Source of the DNA: Candidatus Zhuqueibacterota bacterium
GTDB lineage: Bacteria > Zhuqueibacterota > Zhuqueibacteria > Oceanimicrobiales > Oceanimicrobiaceae
DNA: 64,000 nt
NCBI GenBank assembly: GCA_029262055.1
Contig: JAJDAD010000013.1
Location: 1 to 64,000, forward strand
Direction: 5' to 3'
Position 1 is the first letter of the stretch; every line of letters begins with the position of its first letter. The position numbers were made by a program, and so were the translations under genes. The notes beneath the pieces were generated by a model. The model saw nothing but the letters and a program-made list of their open reading frames with translations, was not told where the DNA came from and ran no database searches. This document shows, piece after piece, positions 43,378-52,578 of the stretch.

Positions 43378-46300
43378 TCAGTAATTTGCCGTATATTCTT
43401 CCCAGCTCTTTGTGTCGAGTCCGGATAGGTCCAGCATGTCCACGGCCTCCACAAAGCGCTTGGCAAGCTGCAGGTTCGTAATCAAAGGGACGCCGCAATC
43501 AACCGCTTTCCGGCGAATCGTGTAGTCGTTCGTGAGCTCTTCTTCCTGAAAATTCTTGGGAATATTGATAACCAGGTCGATCTTGTTCTGGCTGATGTAT
43601 TCCACAACATTGGGACTGGCCTTGTCGGAAGGCCAATGTAAAATCTCCGCCTCGATGTCGTGTTGTTTCAGAAATCGGCCGGTACCGCCGGTGGCGTAGA
43701 TCTTGACTCCGAGCCGGGACAAGATCTTCGCGCTCTCCAAAAACTCTGCCTTGTTTTCCACCGGTCCGGTGGACAGGAGAATCCTTCTGACTGGCAAACG
43801 AAAACCAACCGAGATCAGCGCCTTCAGAAAAGCGCCCTCGAAATTCTCTCCCAGGCAACCGACCTCGCCGGTTGACGCCATTTCTACCCCCAGAGTAGGG
43901 TCGGCGCCTGACAATCTTGTGAACGAAAACTGCGGCGCTTTTACTCCGACATAATCTAGCTCCATGAACGATTTCCGGATATTCTTGACCGGCTCACCGA
44001 GCAGGACTCTGGCAGCAAAATCGATAAAATTGTGCTGGGAAACCTTCGAAACGAACGGGAAACTCCGGGACGCCCGCAGGTTACATTCGATTACTTTCAC
44101 GTCATTGTTTTTGGCAATGAATTGCATATTAAACGGACCCGTGATTGCCAGCGCCCTGGCGATCTTGCGAGCACTGCGCTTGACTTGCCGGATGGTCTCA
44201 AAGTATGTCCTTTGCGGCGGAAAAACGAGAGTGGCATCTCCGGAGTGGACGCCGGCGTTTTCAACGTGCTCGGAGATGGCATAAATGACGAGCTCGCCGT
44301 TTCGGGCAACTGCGTCAAACTCGATTTCCTTAGCATTTACCACAAACTTACTGATCACTACCGGGTGGTCGCTGGAAATATCGGCCGCCCGTTCGAGGAA
44401 CTTGGTCAGCTCAACGTCAGTAGAGGCAACCCCCATTGCTGCGCCGCTCAGTACATAAGAAGGCCGCACCAGGACCGGGTAGTTGACCTCAGCTGCAAAG
44501 CTCTTCGCTGCTTCTGGAGAAACCAATTCCGCCCACTCCGGCTGGTCGATGCCAAGGTCGTCCAGCAGCGATGAGAACTTATGTCTATTTTCAGCTTTAT
44601 CAATATTTTCGGATGAGGTGCCCAAAACGTTTAACCCCGCTTCGCTCAGGCGCAGAGCCAGATTGTTGGCGATCTGCCCACCCATCGATATGATGACGCC
44701 CATCGGCTTTTCTTTGCCGTAGATTTCAGAGATGACTTCAAAGCTAAGCTCGTCAAAATAGAGACGATCACACTCGTCGTAGTCCGTACTCACCGTCTCG
44801 GGATTGTAGTTGATCAGGATGGTCTTGTAACCCATCTCGCGTAAAGTCATAACGCAATTGACACAACACCAGTCAAACTCAACAGAGCTGCCGATGCGAT
44901 AAACCCCGGAGCCGAGCACGATAACAGAATCCTGGTTGTTGAATTCGATATCGTCCGTTTGCCCGTTGTAGGTCAGGTAGAGATAATTGGTTTGCGCGGG
45001 AAACTCTGCCGCCAGCGTGTCGATCTGTTTGACACATGGATGAATGCCGTAGTTAGTCCGAATCGCGCGCACATCATCTTCGGAAGTATCCAGAACACGG
45101 GCAATTTGCACGTCTGAGAATCCGGCTTTCTTCGCCTCCAGCAGCGGGCCTTTCGGACAAATGCCGCCCGTGTATCGGCGCAACAAACTCTCGGTTGCCA
45201 GAATGCTGCGCAACTGGTAGAGGAACCAGCGATCGATATGGGTCAGTTGGTGAATCTCATCCACTGTCCGGCCCTGTCCGAGCGCATCCGCAATTGCGAA
45301 AACGCGCTCGTCCGTGGGGTTGCGCAGCTCTTCGTCCAGGTCTTCAAAATGTAGTTGCGGGTTGCCGGTCAGCCCGACCACGCCAATGTCGAGCATACGC
45401 AGCGCCTTCTGTAAGGCCTCCTCAAACGTGCGGCCAATCGCCATGACTTCGCCGACCGATTTCATTCCCGAGCCGAGGCGGGTCGAAACATGGCGGAATT
45501 TCTTGAGATCCCAGCGCGGGATCTTCACTACCAGGTAGTCCAATGCCGGCTCGAAGCATGCCATGGTCAACTGCGTGATGGAGTTCTTCAGTTCGGTCAG
45601 ACCAAAGCCGAGCGCCAGTTTTGCGGCAATAAAAGCGAGGGGATAGCCGGTAGCCTTGGATGCCAGAGCCGAACTTCGCGACAGACGCGGGTTGACCTCG
45701 ATCACGCGGTAGTCGCCGGTTGTGGGATCCAACGCATATTGGATGTTGCACTCGCCGACGATGCCGATGTGGCGCACGACTTTGATGGCGATTTCACGAA
45801 GCCTGTGATACTCCTGATTATCCAGGGTCTGGCTTGGCGCTACCACGATGCTCTCCCCGGTGTGAATCCCCAGCGGATCAAAATTTTCCATGTTGCAGAT
45901 GGTGACGCAGTTGTCGTAGCAGTCACGAACGACTTCATATTCAATTTCTTTCCAACCCTGCAGATACTCTTCTATCAGAATCTGGTTGGTGTGGGAAAAA
46001 GCAGTTTCGGCCCGTTCCCGCACCTGGCTCTCGGACGTACACAGACCCGATCCGAGACCGCCTAATGCGTAAGCGATTCGCAGCATGACGGGATAGCCGA
46101 TTTGAGCAGCCTTAGCCACAGCCTCGTCCACCGAACTTACCGCCACGCTCCTCGGTGTTTTGACGTCGATGCCGTCAAGTTTTTCGACAAACAGACCGCG
46201 GTCTTCCGTGTTACGAATCGCTGTGAGCGGGCTTCCCAAAACCCGAACGTCATACTTATCGAGCACGCCGGAGTCTGCGAGCTGCAACCCGCAATTCAAA

Positions 46301-46578
46301 GCGGTCTGGCCGCCAAAGGCCAGGAAAATACCATCGGGCCGTTCTTTGGCAATAATTCGCTCGACGAACTCAGGATTGACCGGCAGAAAATACACCTTGT
46401 CTGCCAGATGCTCAGATGTTTGGATAGTCGCGATATTGGGGTTGACCAGAATCGATTCGACCCCGGCTTCTTTCAAAGCCTTGATCGCCTGACTGCCGGA
46501 ATAGTCGAATTCGCCGGCTTCACCGATCTTCAGTGCGGAACTGCCGAGAATGATTACCTTTTGGGGGAGGTTTTCCAT
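43378..46578 (-). CDS. carB: Carbamoyl-phosphate synthase large subunit
   Basis: 1066 residues, full length. Two ATP-grasp synthetase halves: the first opens KVIILGSSALKIGEAGEFDY (the Bacteroidota/eukaryote-like form of the N-terminus), with AFGGQTALNCGLQL, CNIQYALDP and VIEVNPRLSRSSALASKATG. The second has VIVLGSGVYRIGSSVEFDW, MGGQIANNLAL and VIECNLRASRSFPFVSKV. The C-terminal MGS-like allosteric domain includes KIYATGGTGRFLKQHDIEAE. Makes carbamoyl phosphate from bicarbonate, ammonia and 2 ATP. It follows carA with a hairpin in the 65-bp gap. Because a carbamoyltransferase is in the same locus, this pair could be dedicated to glycan carbamoylation instead of, or as well as, pyrimidine and arginine synthesis. 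Confidence 0.97.
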   Translation of the reverse strand: MENLPQKVIILGSSALKIGEAGEFDYSGSQAIKALKEAGVESILVNPNIATIQTSEHLADKVYFLPVNPEFVERIIAKERPDGIFLAFGGQTALNCGLQLADSGVLDKYDVRVLGSPLTAIRNTEDRGLFVEKLDGIDVKTPRSVAVSSVDEAVAKAAQIGYPVMLRIAYALGGLGSGLCTSESQVRERAETAFSHTNQILIEEYLQGWKEIEYEVVRDCYDNCVTICNMENFDPLGIHTGESIVVAPSQTLDNQEYHRLREIAIKVVRHIGIVGECNIQYALDPTTGDYRVIEVNPRLSRSSALASKATGYPLAFIAAKLALGFGLTELKNSITQLTMACFEPALDYLVVKIPRWDLKKFRHVSTRLGSGMKSVGEVMAIGRTFEEALQKALRMLDIGVVGLTGNPQLHFEDLDEELRNPTDERVFAIADALGQGRTVDEIHQLTHIDRWFLYQLRSILATESLLRRYTGGICPKGPLLEAKKAGFSDVQIARVLDTSEDDVRAIRTNYGIHPCVKQIDTLAAEFPAQTNYLYLTYNGQTDDIEFNNQDSVIVLGSGVYRIGSSVEFDWCCVNCVMTLREMGYKTILINYNPETVSTDYDECDRLYFDELSFEVISEIYGKEKPMGVIISMGGQIANNLALRLSEAGLNVLGTSSENIDKAENRHKFSSLLDDLGIDQPEWAELVSPEAAKSFAAEVNYPVLVRPSYVLSGAAMGVASTDVELTKFLERAADISSDHPVVISKFVVNAKEIEFDAVARNGELVIYAISEHVENAGVHSGDATLVFPPQRTYFETIRQVKRSARKIARALAITGPFNMQFIAKNNDVKVIECNLRASRSFPFVSKVSQHNFIDFAARVLLGEPVKNIRKSFMELDYVGVKAPQFSFTRLSGADPTLGVEMASTGEVGCLGENFEGAFLKALISVGFRLPVRRILLSTGPVENKAEFLESAKILSRLGVKIYATGGTGRFLKQHDIEAEILHWPSDKASPNVVEYISQNKIDLVINIPKNFQEEELTNDYTIRRKAVDCGVPLITNLQLAKRFVEAVDMLDLSGLDTKSWEEYTANY

Positions 46579-46597
46579 TTAAACCTTTTCATGAGAT

Positions 46598-46618
46598 AAG
46601 ACCGGCTATTCCGGTCTT
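46598..46618. other. Perfect inverted repeat in the carA-carB gap
   Basis: AAGACCGG (46598-46605) and CCGGTCTT (46611-46618) flank a 5-nt loop, between the carA stop at 46644 and the carB ATG at 46578. No T-run follows on the minus strand. Its place inside a co-dependent gene pair suggests an mRNA stability or stoichiometry element rather than a terminator. Confidence 0.45.
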
Positions 46619-46643
46619 TCAGAAATGAACGACCGTACTGTTT

Positions 46644-47705
46644 TCACAGCTTGGCTACAAATTCATCAAAAAGATGACTGGTATCGACAGGTCCCGGAAA
46701 AGCTTCCGGGTGGAACTGGACGCCGAAAAATGGTTTGGTACTATGCCTGATGCCCTCGTTTGTTCCATCGTTGGCATTGAAGAACCACGGTTCCCAGTCC
46801 GCGGGTAGCGACTTGTCGTCCACCGCATAGCCATGATTCTGCGAAGTGATAAAACAGCGCTTGGTTCCGACCAAAATACACGGCTGGTTCTGCCCGCGGT
46901 GCCCGTACTTTAGTTTGAAAGTCTCGGCGCCTGCCGCACGTGCCAGCAACTGGTTTCCGAGACAAATCCCGAAGATGGGAGTGCCGCGCGCCATCACTTT
47001 GCGAATATTCTCTACCGCGCAGGTGCACATCTTCGGATCGCCGGGCCCATTCGAAATCAGCAGGCCGTCAAACTGCTCCTGCTCCAAATCCCAGTTCCAG
47101 GGTACCGATTTAACGCTGACGCCGCGCTGCAGCAGTGAGCGAATAATGTTAAACTTACACCCGCAGTTCAAAAGTAAAACCCGTTTGGCGCCGTTGCCAT
47201 ACTCGCGTGGCTTTTCGGGGGAAACCTGTGCTACCAGGTTCTCTTCATTGGGATCGTAAAAATCCGGATCCGCATGCTCCGGGTGCACGATCTTCCCGAG
47301 CATGCTGCCGCGTTCGCGTAACCTGCAGGTCAGAGCACGCGTATCGATCCCGCTGATCGCCGGGACTTGTTGGGCGCGCAGCCAGTCATCCAGCCCACAT
47401 TGGGCGTCCCAATGGCTGAACTCTCTGCTGAGACGGGAGACAATCACCCCGGAAACATGGATCCGATCCGACTCAAAGCGCGCAGCAAGACCCTCTGCCC
47501 CGGAATCACTGTGAGGCACGCCGTAGTTGCCGATGAGCGGATATGTGAGGTTGATGATTTGACCCTTGTAGGAAGGATCCGTAAAGCACTCGGGGTAGCC
47601 GACCATGCCGGTATTAAAAACCACTTCGCCAGCGGCAGAAGTGGTGCTTCCGAACGATTCGCCCTCGTAAACCGTACCGTCCTCTAAAACTAATTTTGCC
47701 AGCAT
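46644..47705 (-). CDS. carA: Carbamoyl-phosphate synthase small subunit (glutamine amidotransferase)
   Basis: 353 residues. The N-terminal CPSase_sm domain opens LVLEDGTVYEGESFG. The class I glutamine amidotransferase domain has SNGPGDP, FGICLGNQLLARAAG with nucleophile Cys248, and VQFHPEA with His332 and Glu334. All catalytic residues are intact. It supplies ammonia to CarB. ATG at 47705 preceded at some distance by GGAGGAG. Its order carA-carB and position upstream of the carbamoyltransferase make a supply line for carbamoyl phosphate. Confidence 0.97.
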   Translation of the reverse strand: MLAKLVLEDGTVYEGESFGSTTSAAGEVVFNTGMVGYPECFTDPSYKGQIINLTYPLIGNYGVPHSDSGAEGLAARFESDRIHVSGVIVSRLSREFSHWDAQCGLDDWLRAQQVPAISGIDTRALTCRLRERGSMLGKIVHPEHADPDFYDPNEENLVAQVSPEKPREYGNGAKRVLLLNCGCKFNIIRSLLQRGVSVKSVPWNWDLEQEQFDGLLISNGPGDPKMCTCAVENIRKVMARGTPIFGICLGNQLLARAAGAETFKLKYGHRGQNQPCILVGTKRCFITSQNHGYAVDDKSLPADWEPWFFNANDGTNEGIRHSTKPFFGVQFHPEAFPGPVDTSHLFDEFVAKL

Positions 47706-47775
47706 CTACCGGTGCGGTCTCCTCCCTCAAAATGGTTCATGATTCGGTACTTTCGTCCGGCACAAACGGGATTAG

Positions 47776-48873
47776 TCATTTTGTCTTCGCAAGCCTTTTG
47801 AACAATGCCTCGTACTCGCTGGTTACTTTTTCCCAGGAGTAGTTTTTCTCAATCCGTTCGACTGCTTTTTTGCCCAGGTTTTGTACTTCCTTCGGGTGGT
47901 CGAGCAAGTACTGCATCTTTTCCACTAACTCGCCATTGCCGGTTTTGAAAAAAACACCAGCCTCTCCCAGAACTTCGCGATGCTCGGGGACGTCGTTGGC
48001 CAGTACGCAGTTGCCGTGTCCCATGCCTTCCAGCAACGCGGGATGTGTCCCACCGACTTCGGTGGCCTGCACGTACATGTAGGCGTTCGATTGCAGTTCC
48101 CGGTAGCCCTCTCCAAAAACATATCCGGTAAAAACGATGCGCGGGTCGCTGGTTTGTTTCAACGCCTGAATATAGTCGCCGTTGTAGGGAGCATCTCCGA
48201 CGATGACACATTTAAGGTCTGTATTGACCTGTTCAAATGCTTTGACCACCAGGTGGGCGTTGTTCTCCGGCTCAAGCCGGCTGACATATAAAACGTACTC
48301 ACCCGGACTCAAACCGAAATCATCCAATACGTTGTGGGTCTCTACTCTTCCGGTAGGTGCACCATACGCTATCAAGGTAGACTCTTTATTGAACTTTTTC
48401 AAATAGTATTTTTCGATCTCGCGGGCATCGGTCACTACGGCGGTGGCCATGAACGTAGAGAGCCACTCAGAGGTCAGGTAAAACCAGCGGCCGAGCTTGT
48501 TCCACTTGGAGCGCTGCCACTCGAGGCCATCCACGTTAATGGCGACCGGCGTACCCACCAGCCGTGGAATGAAAGCACAATAGGCATTTGCGCTGTTGCA
48601 AATCAATACGACGTCGTAGCGCTCCTTTAGCGAATGCAGGGCACACAAGAAAGTGTGCGCCACCGTATCAAAGTATTTGTGTGAAATCGTGGGAAGAACA
48701 ACAAGCCTGACTCCCTTGTAAAACTCTCCATCATATTCGATGGTGTTCGAGCGGCCGTAAACCGTGACAGCATGGCCGGCCTGCACCAGCCGCGGCGCCA
48801 GCTCTTCGGCAAAAGTCTCGAAGCCACCGTAGTTGGCCGGGATGCCGCGGATGCCCATGATCGCTATTTTCAT
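47776..48873 (-). CDS. GT4-family glycosyltransferase with DUF1972-type N-terminus
   Basis: 365 residues. The N-terminus MGIRGIPANYGGFETFAEEL, together with NVDGLEWQRSKWNKLGRWFY, is the hallmark of the DUF1972 group, which includes rhamnosyl- and other transferases of O-antigen and exopolysaccharide synthesis. The donor domain has YVLYVSRLEPENN, CVIVGDAPYNGDY, and GTHPALLEGMGHGNCVLA carrying the catalytic Glu. ATG at 48873, 25 nt after the flippase stop. Confidence 0.9.
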   Translation of the reverse strand: MKIAIMGIRGIPANYGGFETFAEELAPRLVQAGHAVTVYGRSNTIEYDGEFYKGVRLVVLPTISHKYFDTVAHTFLCALHSLKERYDVVLICNSANAYCAFIPRLVGTPVAINVDGLEWQRSKWNKLGRWFYLTSEWLSTFMATAVVTDAREIEKYYLKKFNKESTLIAYGAPTGRVETHNVLDDFGLSPGEYVLYVSRLEPENNAHLVVKAFEQVNTDLKCVIVGDAPYNGDYIQALKQTSDPRIVFTGYVFGEGYRELQSNAYMYVQATEVGGTHPALLEGMGHGNCVLANDVPEHREVLGEAGVFFKTGNGELVEKMQYLLDHPKEVQNLGKKAVERIEKNYSWEKVTSEYEALFKRLAKTK

Positions 48874-48897
48874 TTTGAAAGAATCCTTTCTTGAAAT

Positions 48898-50316
48898 TTA
48901 TTGGCCGGGAATCAATACGGCCCGTAAACGCTTCAAATCCGCGACGTTGAGTTCGCGCAAGAGAAATAACAGCAGCACGAAGCCAGCCGCCAGAAGCACG
49001 CATCTGGCAAGCAGAAACAATGCTGACAGCGGGAGATAGTTGGCAAGAGCCAGGATCGCGCCGGCCGCGGCCACGGTTTTCAAGGCGGAAAGGGCCGGTA
49101 GTAGCACCCGGGTCTTATTCAACAGCAGTGCTCCACTCAGCACGGTCGCCAGAACACCGACCAGGAGCGTGGCGTTGGCCGCTCCCATGGCGCCGTACTG
49201 CGGCACCAGAAACGCATTTGCTGTGGCGTGAACCAGAATGAGGCACGCCACCACCACCAGGCAGGAAGCCAGACTGTCCCGCGAAATCAGAATCGTGTTC
49301 ATCACCGCCGCAAACGTCAGCAGGGCAACGCCGCTAAACAGCACCCCCAAGACCGGTCCTGCCGCCGCGTAGGCCGTCCCGAAGAAGAGCACCACCAGCG
49401 CCGGTGCGGTGGATCCGACGACCACGATCATGCCGAATAGCAGCATGAACCAGTAGCGCAGCGTAATGCGAATGATGTCCCGCACGCGTTTTTCGTCCCG
49501 CTCCTTGGTCGCTCGCGAAATCGACGGCAGCAGCGCCGAAGAGACCGCCAGCGAAAGAAAGTAGGGGATTTTAGCAACACTTGCGGCCGAGACATACTGG
49601 CCGACGACATCTTCGCTGAGATAGTATTTCACCACCCAAATGTCGATGGAAAAAAGCAGTTGCAGTCCAACAAAATAAAAAACGTTGGTAAAAGCAAACT
49701 TGAAAAACGGAATCTCTGCCAGCCGCCCCTTCACCTGCGGAAAGCGGAGCAGGGCGAAGCCGACCAGCAGCCCCCCGATCGATCCCAGCGTATTCCCCCA
49801 AATCGCACCCGTGACGCCGTACCCCAGAAAAATCAGCGTAAAGGTCCCAACCGGTTTCGCTACGGCATAAGCAATGCCGGTGATCGTCTGCCGGCTGAAT
49901 TCATGCAGCCCGTTTTGAATGCTGGCGTAGTACTTGTAGAGCCCGTAGAATAGAATATCGAACGAAGCGATGCGCAGCAGGTAAGTGAGCCGTTCATCCT
50001 TCAGGAAGTCCGAAATGACCGGAGCGACAAACCAAAACAGCCCGAAGACAGCAACAGAGTACAGCAAGTGCCACGGCAGAATTTTCCGGTGTAAAAGACG
50101 GCTTGTGTCGATATTTTCCGCGACAAACTTTTGCAGAGCAATAGGGATGCCCGTAATGACAAAAAGCTGCACCACCAGCAGGAAGGACATGACAACGCCA
50201 AACAGGCCGAAGCCCTGCGGGCCCAGCAGACGCGCCAGGCCAACGTTGATCACGTAGCCGGAAACCAGCAGGAAGCCCTGGCTCGTCATCAGCAGAATGG
50301 TAGCGCGGCCTAACAT
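48898..50316 (-). CDS. Second Wzx-type flippase
   Basis: 472 residues with about 14 hydrophobic segments and MOP-superfamily signatures (GYVINVGLARLLGPQGFGLF at the N-terminus; LPSISRATKERDEKR mid-protein). It differs clearly from the flippase at 34.9-36.3 kb, so it is not a recent duplicate. ATG at 50316, 34 nt after the fusion oxidoreductase. Its job is transfer of a lipid-linked glycan to the outer face. Confidence 0.87.
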   Translation of the reverse strand: MLGRATILLMTSQGFLLVSGYVINVGLARLLGPQGFGLFGVVMSFLLVVQLFVITGIPIALQKFVAENIDTSRLLHRKILPWHLLYSVAVFGLFWFVAPVISDFLKDERLTYLLRIASFDILFYGLYKYYASIQNGLHEFSRQTITGIAYAVAKPVGTFTLIFLGYGVTGAIWGNTLGSIGGLLVGFALLRFPQVKGRLAEIPFFKFAFTNVFYFVGLQLLFSIDIWVVKYYLSEDVVGQYVSAASVAKIPYFLSLAVSSALLPSISRATKERDEKRVRDIIRITLRYWFMLLFGMIVVVGSTAPALVVLFFGTAYAAAGPVLGVLFSGVALLTFAAVMNTILISRDSLASCLVVVACLILVHATANAFLVPQYGAMGAANATLLVGVLATVLSGALLLNKTRVLLPALSALKTVAAAGAILALANYLPLSALFLLARCVLLAAGFVLLLFLLRELNVADLKRLRAVLIPGQ

Positions 50317-50349
50317 GATATCCTGAACTCGCTTATTCTGGTCGGTGCT

Positions 50350-52566
50350 CTATTCGGCCGCTGGCGCCGGCTTAGGCACTACGGCCTTTTTCGCTCGTGC
50401 CGGTTTCTTTGCGCCATTGCTGCGTACGCCGTTTTTTCGGGGACGGGCCGCAGGCTTTTCCGGATCCTTCTTGCCCGGCAGATTTGTCCAAATCTCATCC
50501 ATCACTTCCATGGAACGCAGACCTTCCTCGGGCGTGACAGGCACCGGGGAATCTTCGATGATGCTCTTGTAGAAGAGCCGGATAAGCGTTTCGTTACCCT
50601 GGTACATATTGTACTTGCCCAGCAGGCTGGTAAAAATGTTCCTTATGCCACCGGCAAGCATGGTGCCGGCGTAGGAAAATGAGGTCAAACTGCGGCTTAT
50701 CACGCGTGGCAGGCGGGCGCTTGCTTTCTCCACAAACACAGTTTTGTTTAACAGATCCACCTTCAAAGTGCCGGACGTGCCGTAAACATTCAGGAACAGA
50801 TAGCGCGGCGACACTGCCATGGACATGTGCATAAGACCGGTCATTTCTTCGTTGGCAAACGTCACGCGCAACTCGTCGCTGGTCATGTGCGGCACCACCC
50901 GGTGAAACCTGGCCTGCACCAGGCCGACCGCGGCGTCCCCCATCACATCGAAAAGCAAGCTGATCGGGTGAGAGATAAAATTCTGATACAAAGAACCGGG
51001 CAAAGCATAAGCCCAGTTGTCTTTCCCCTGATAGGTCAGGTAGCGACTCTTGGAGTCGGAACTGTAGGAAGTGCCGTACCACGCTTCCACATGGCTTACC
51101 CTGCCGATGGCCCCGGCTGCAATCAGCTTGCGCGCCTTGATCATCCCGATGTCGAAAAGATGATTATGGTCGACAGCGAGCTTTACGGAGTGGCGGCGGG
51201 CGGCGTCCAGCATGCGCCTGGCCTCCGCAGCGGTGGCCGCCATGGGTTTCTCGACAAACACGTGGCAACCTTTTTTCATTGCGGCCAGGCTGATCTCCGC
51301 ATGGCTCTGCGCCGGGGTGCAGACGTGCACAACGTCGAGCTCTTCGCCCGCGAGCATCTCTTTGTAATCGGTGTAGGTGTTTGACACGCCGTACTTTTCT
51401 GCCATGGCTGTTGCGGCTTCCGCAACCGGATCGCACAGCGCCGTCACCTCGGCATTGGGCAAATTCTTAAGCGCGTCCAGATGCGGCCCGCTGATGACGC
51501 CGCAGCCGACGATGCCGACGCGCAGTTTCGCCGTGGCGTAAATCTCGACTTTGGCGTTTTCTGTCACAAGATCCCGGGTTGGCCGCACCCTGTCTCTGTG
51601 CCACTGCATCATATCCCTAACGCTCTGCCAGAAATCACTCCGGGGCTGCCAGCCAAGCTCGGCTTTGATCTTTTCATTTGAGTAAGAAAACGGCACGTTG
51701 CACAGACGCATGTACGACAGTGGCAAAGGCGAGCTCATCCCCACCAGGCCGAGCACTTTCTCGGCGGTTTTTGAAATGAACTTCATCAGCCCGTACGGTG
51801 CTTTCAACACACGGAAGCGTGGCTTGACGTAGTGCCTTATTTCCTGAAAGAACTCACTCTGCGTAATCGCTTCGTCTTCAACCACATTGTAGGTTTGACC
51901 GCCGGCTTTGTCATTTTCAATGGCAAGCTTGATCGCATCGGCGATTCCGTCGACATGCGACAGAGGCAGGGACAATTGACCGTTGCCGAGAATCAGGTAG
52001 CTGTTGCCGCCGGCTGCGAATCCCAACCTGGAGAGAAACAGTGGGCCGCCTTCCCCATAAATCGCCGCCGGGCGCAGAACGACCGTGGAAAGTCCGTGCT
52101 TCTCGTGAAACTCGGCGATCAGTTTTTCGGCTTCGATTTTTGTATCGCAGTAATAGGTACGCTCCTTTTCTTCATACGGCATCTCTTCGTTGAAGCGCGT
52201 GCTCTGCAGTGCCGTGGAGTGATCATAGACGATCACCGAGCTGATAAAAACGAAGCGCTTGACTTTGTTTTTTACCGCCTGTTCGAGCAATGTCCTGGTG
52301 GCAGCCACATTGATCGCCTGAAAATCATCGTAACTGCCGCGCAACGTGGCAGCAGCATGCACAATCACATCCACGCCTTTGCTGGCCCGGGCAATGCATG
52401 CGGGATCATGTAAATCGCCCACGATCATTTTGACCTTTTGCTGCTGCAGGTGCTTGACATCGCTGGTCGGACGAACTATTGTTGTCAGGTCGTGCTTTTC
52501 TTTTTTGAGAAGGTCGACCAAATGTCTGCCGAGAAAACCGGCCGCTCCGGTTACTAGAATCTTCAC
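50350..52566 (-). CDS. Fusion of an SDR (NAD-dependent epimerase/dehydratase) and a Gfo/Idh/MocA oxidoreductase, with a basic Ala/Pro/Lys tail
   Basis: 738 residues. Residues 1-~330 are an extended SDR: ILVTGAAGFLGRHLV, FVFISSVIVYD, and Y-x3-K in YYCDTK. Residues ~350-690 are a second Rossmann enzyme: LRVGIVGCGVISGPHLDAL, the EKP motif in CHVFVEKPMAAT, and VDHNHLFDIGMIKA. The last ~45 residues (RPRKNGVRSNGAKKPARAKK...) are low-complexity and basic. The two enzymes could act in sequence on one nucleotide sugar, for example oxidation at C3 or C4 then reduction or epimerisation. The GTG start at 52566 has AAGGAGAG eight nt upstream. No frameshift is seen at the junction, so the fusion is genuine in this sequence. 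Confidence 0.85.
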   Translation of the reverse strand: MKILVTGAAGFLGRHLVDLLKKEKHDLTTIVRPTSDVKHLQQQKVKMIVGDLHDPACIARASKGVDVIVHAAATLRGSYDDFQAINVAATRTLLEQAVKNKVKRFVFISSVIVYDHSTALQSTRFNEEMPYEEKERTYYCDTKIEAEKLIAEFHEKHGLSTVVLRPAAIYGEGGPLFLSRLGFAAGGNSYLILGNGQLSLPLSHVDGIADAIKLAIENDKAGGQTYNVVEDEAITQSEFFQEIRHYVKPRFRVLKAPYGLMKFISKTAEKVLGLVGMSSPLPLSYMRLCNVPFSYSNEKIKAELGWQPRSDFWQSVRDMMQWHRDRVRPTRDLVTENAKVEIYATAKLRVGIVGCGVISGPHLDALKNLPNAEVTALCDPVAEAATAMAEKYGVSNTYTDYKEMLAGEELDVVHVCTPAQSHAEISLAAMKKGCHVFVEKPMAATAAEARRMLDAARRHSVKLAVDHNHLFDIGMIKARKLIAAGAIGRVSHVEAWYGTSYSSDSKSRYLTYQGKDNWAYALPGSLYQNFISHPISLLFDVMGDAAVGLVQARFHRVVPHMTSDELRVTFANEEMTGLMHMSMAVSPRYLFLNVYGTSGTLKVDLLNKTVFVEKASARLPRVISRSLTSFSYAGTMLAGGIRNIFTSLLGKYNMYQGNETLIRLFYKSIIEDSPVPVTPEEGLRSMEVMDEIWTNLPGKKDPEKPAARPRKNGVRSNGAKKPARAKKAVVPKPAPAAE

Positions 52567-52578
52567 GGTGAACTCTCC

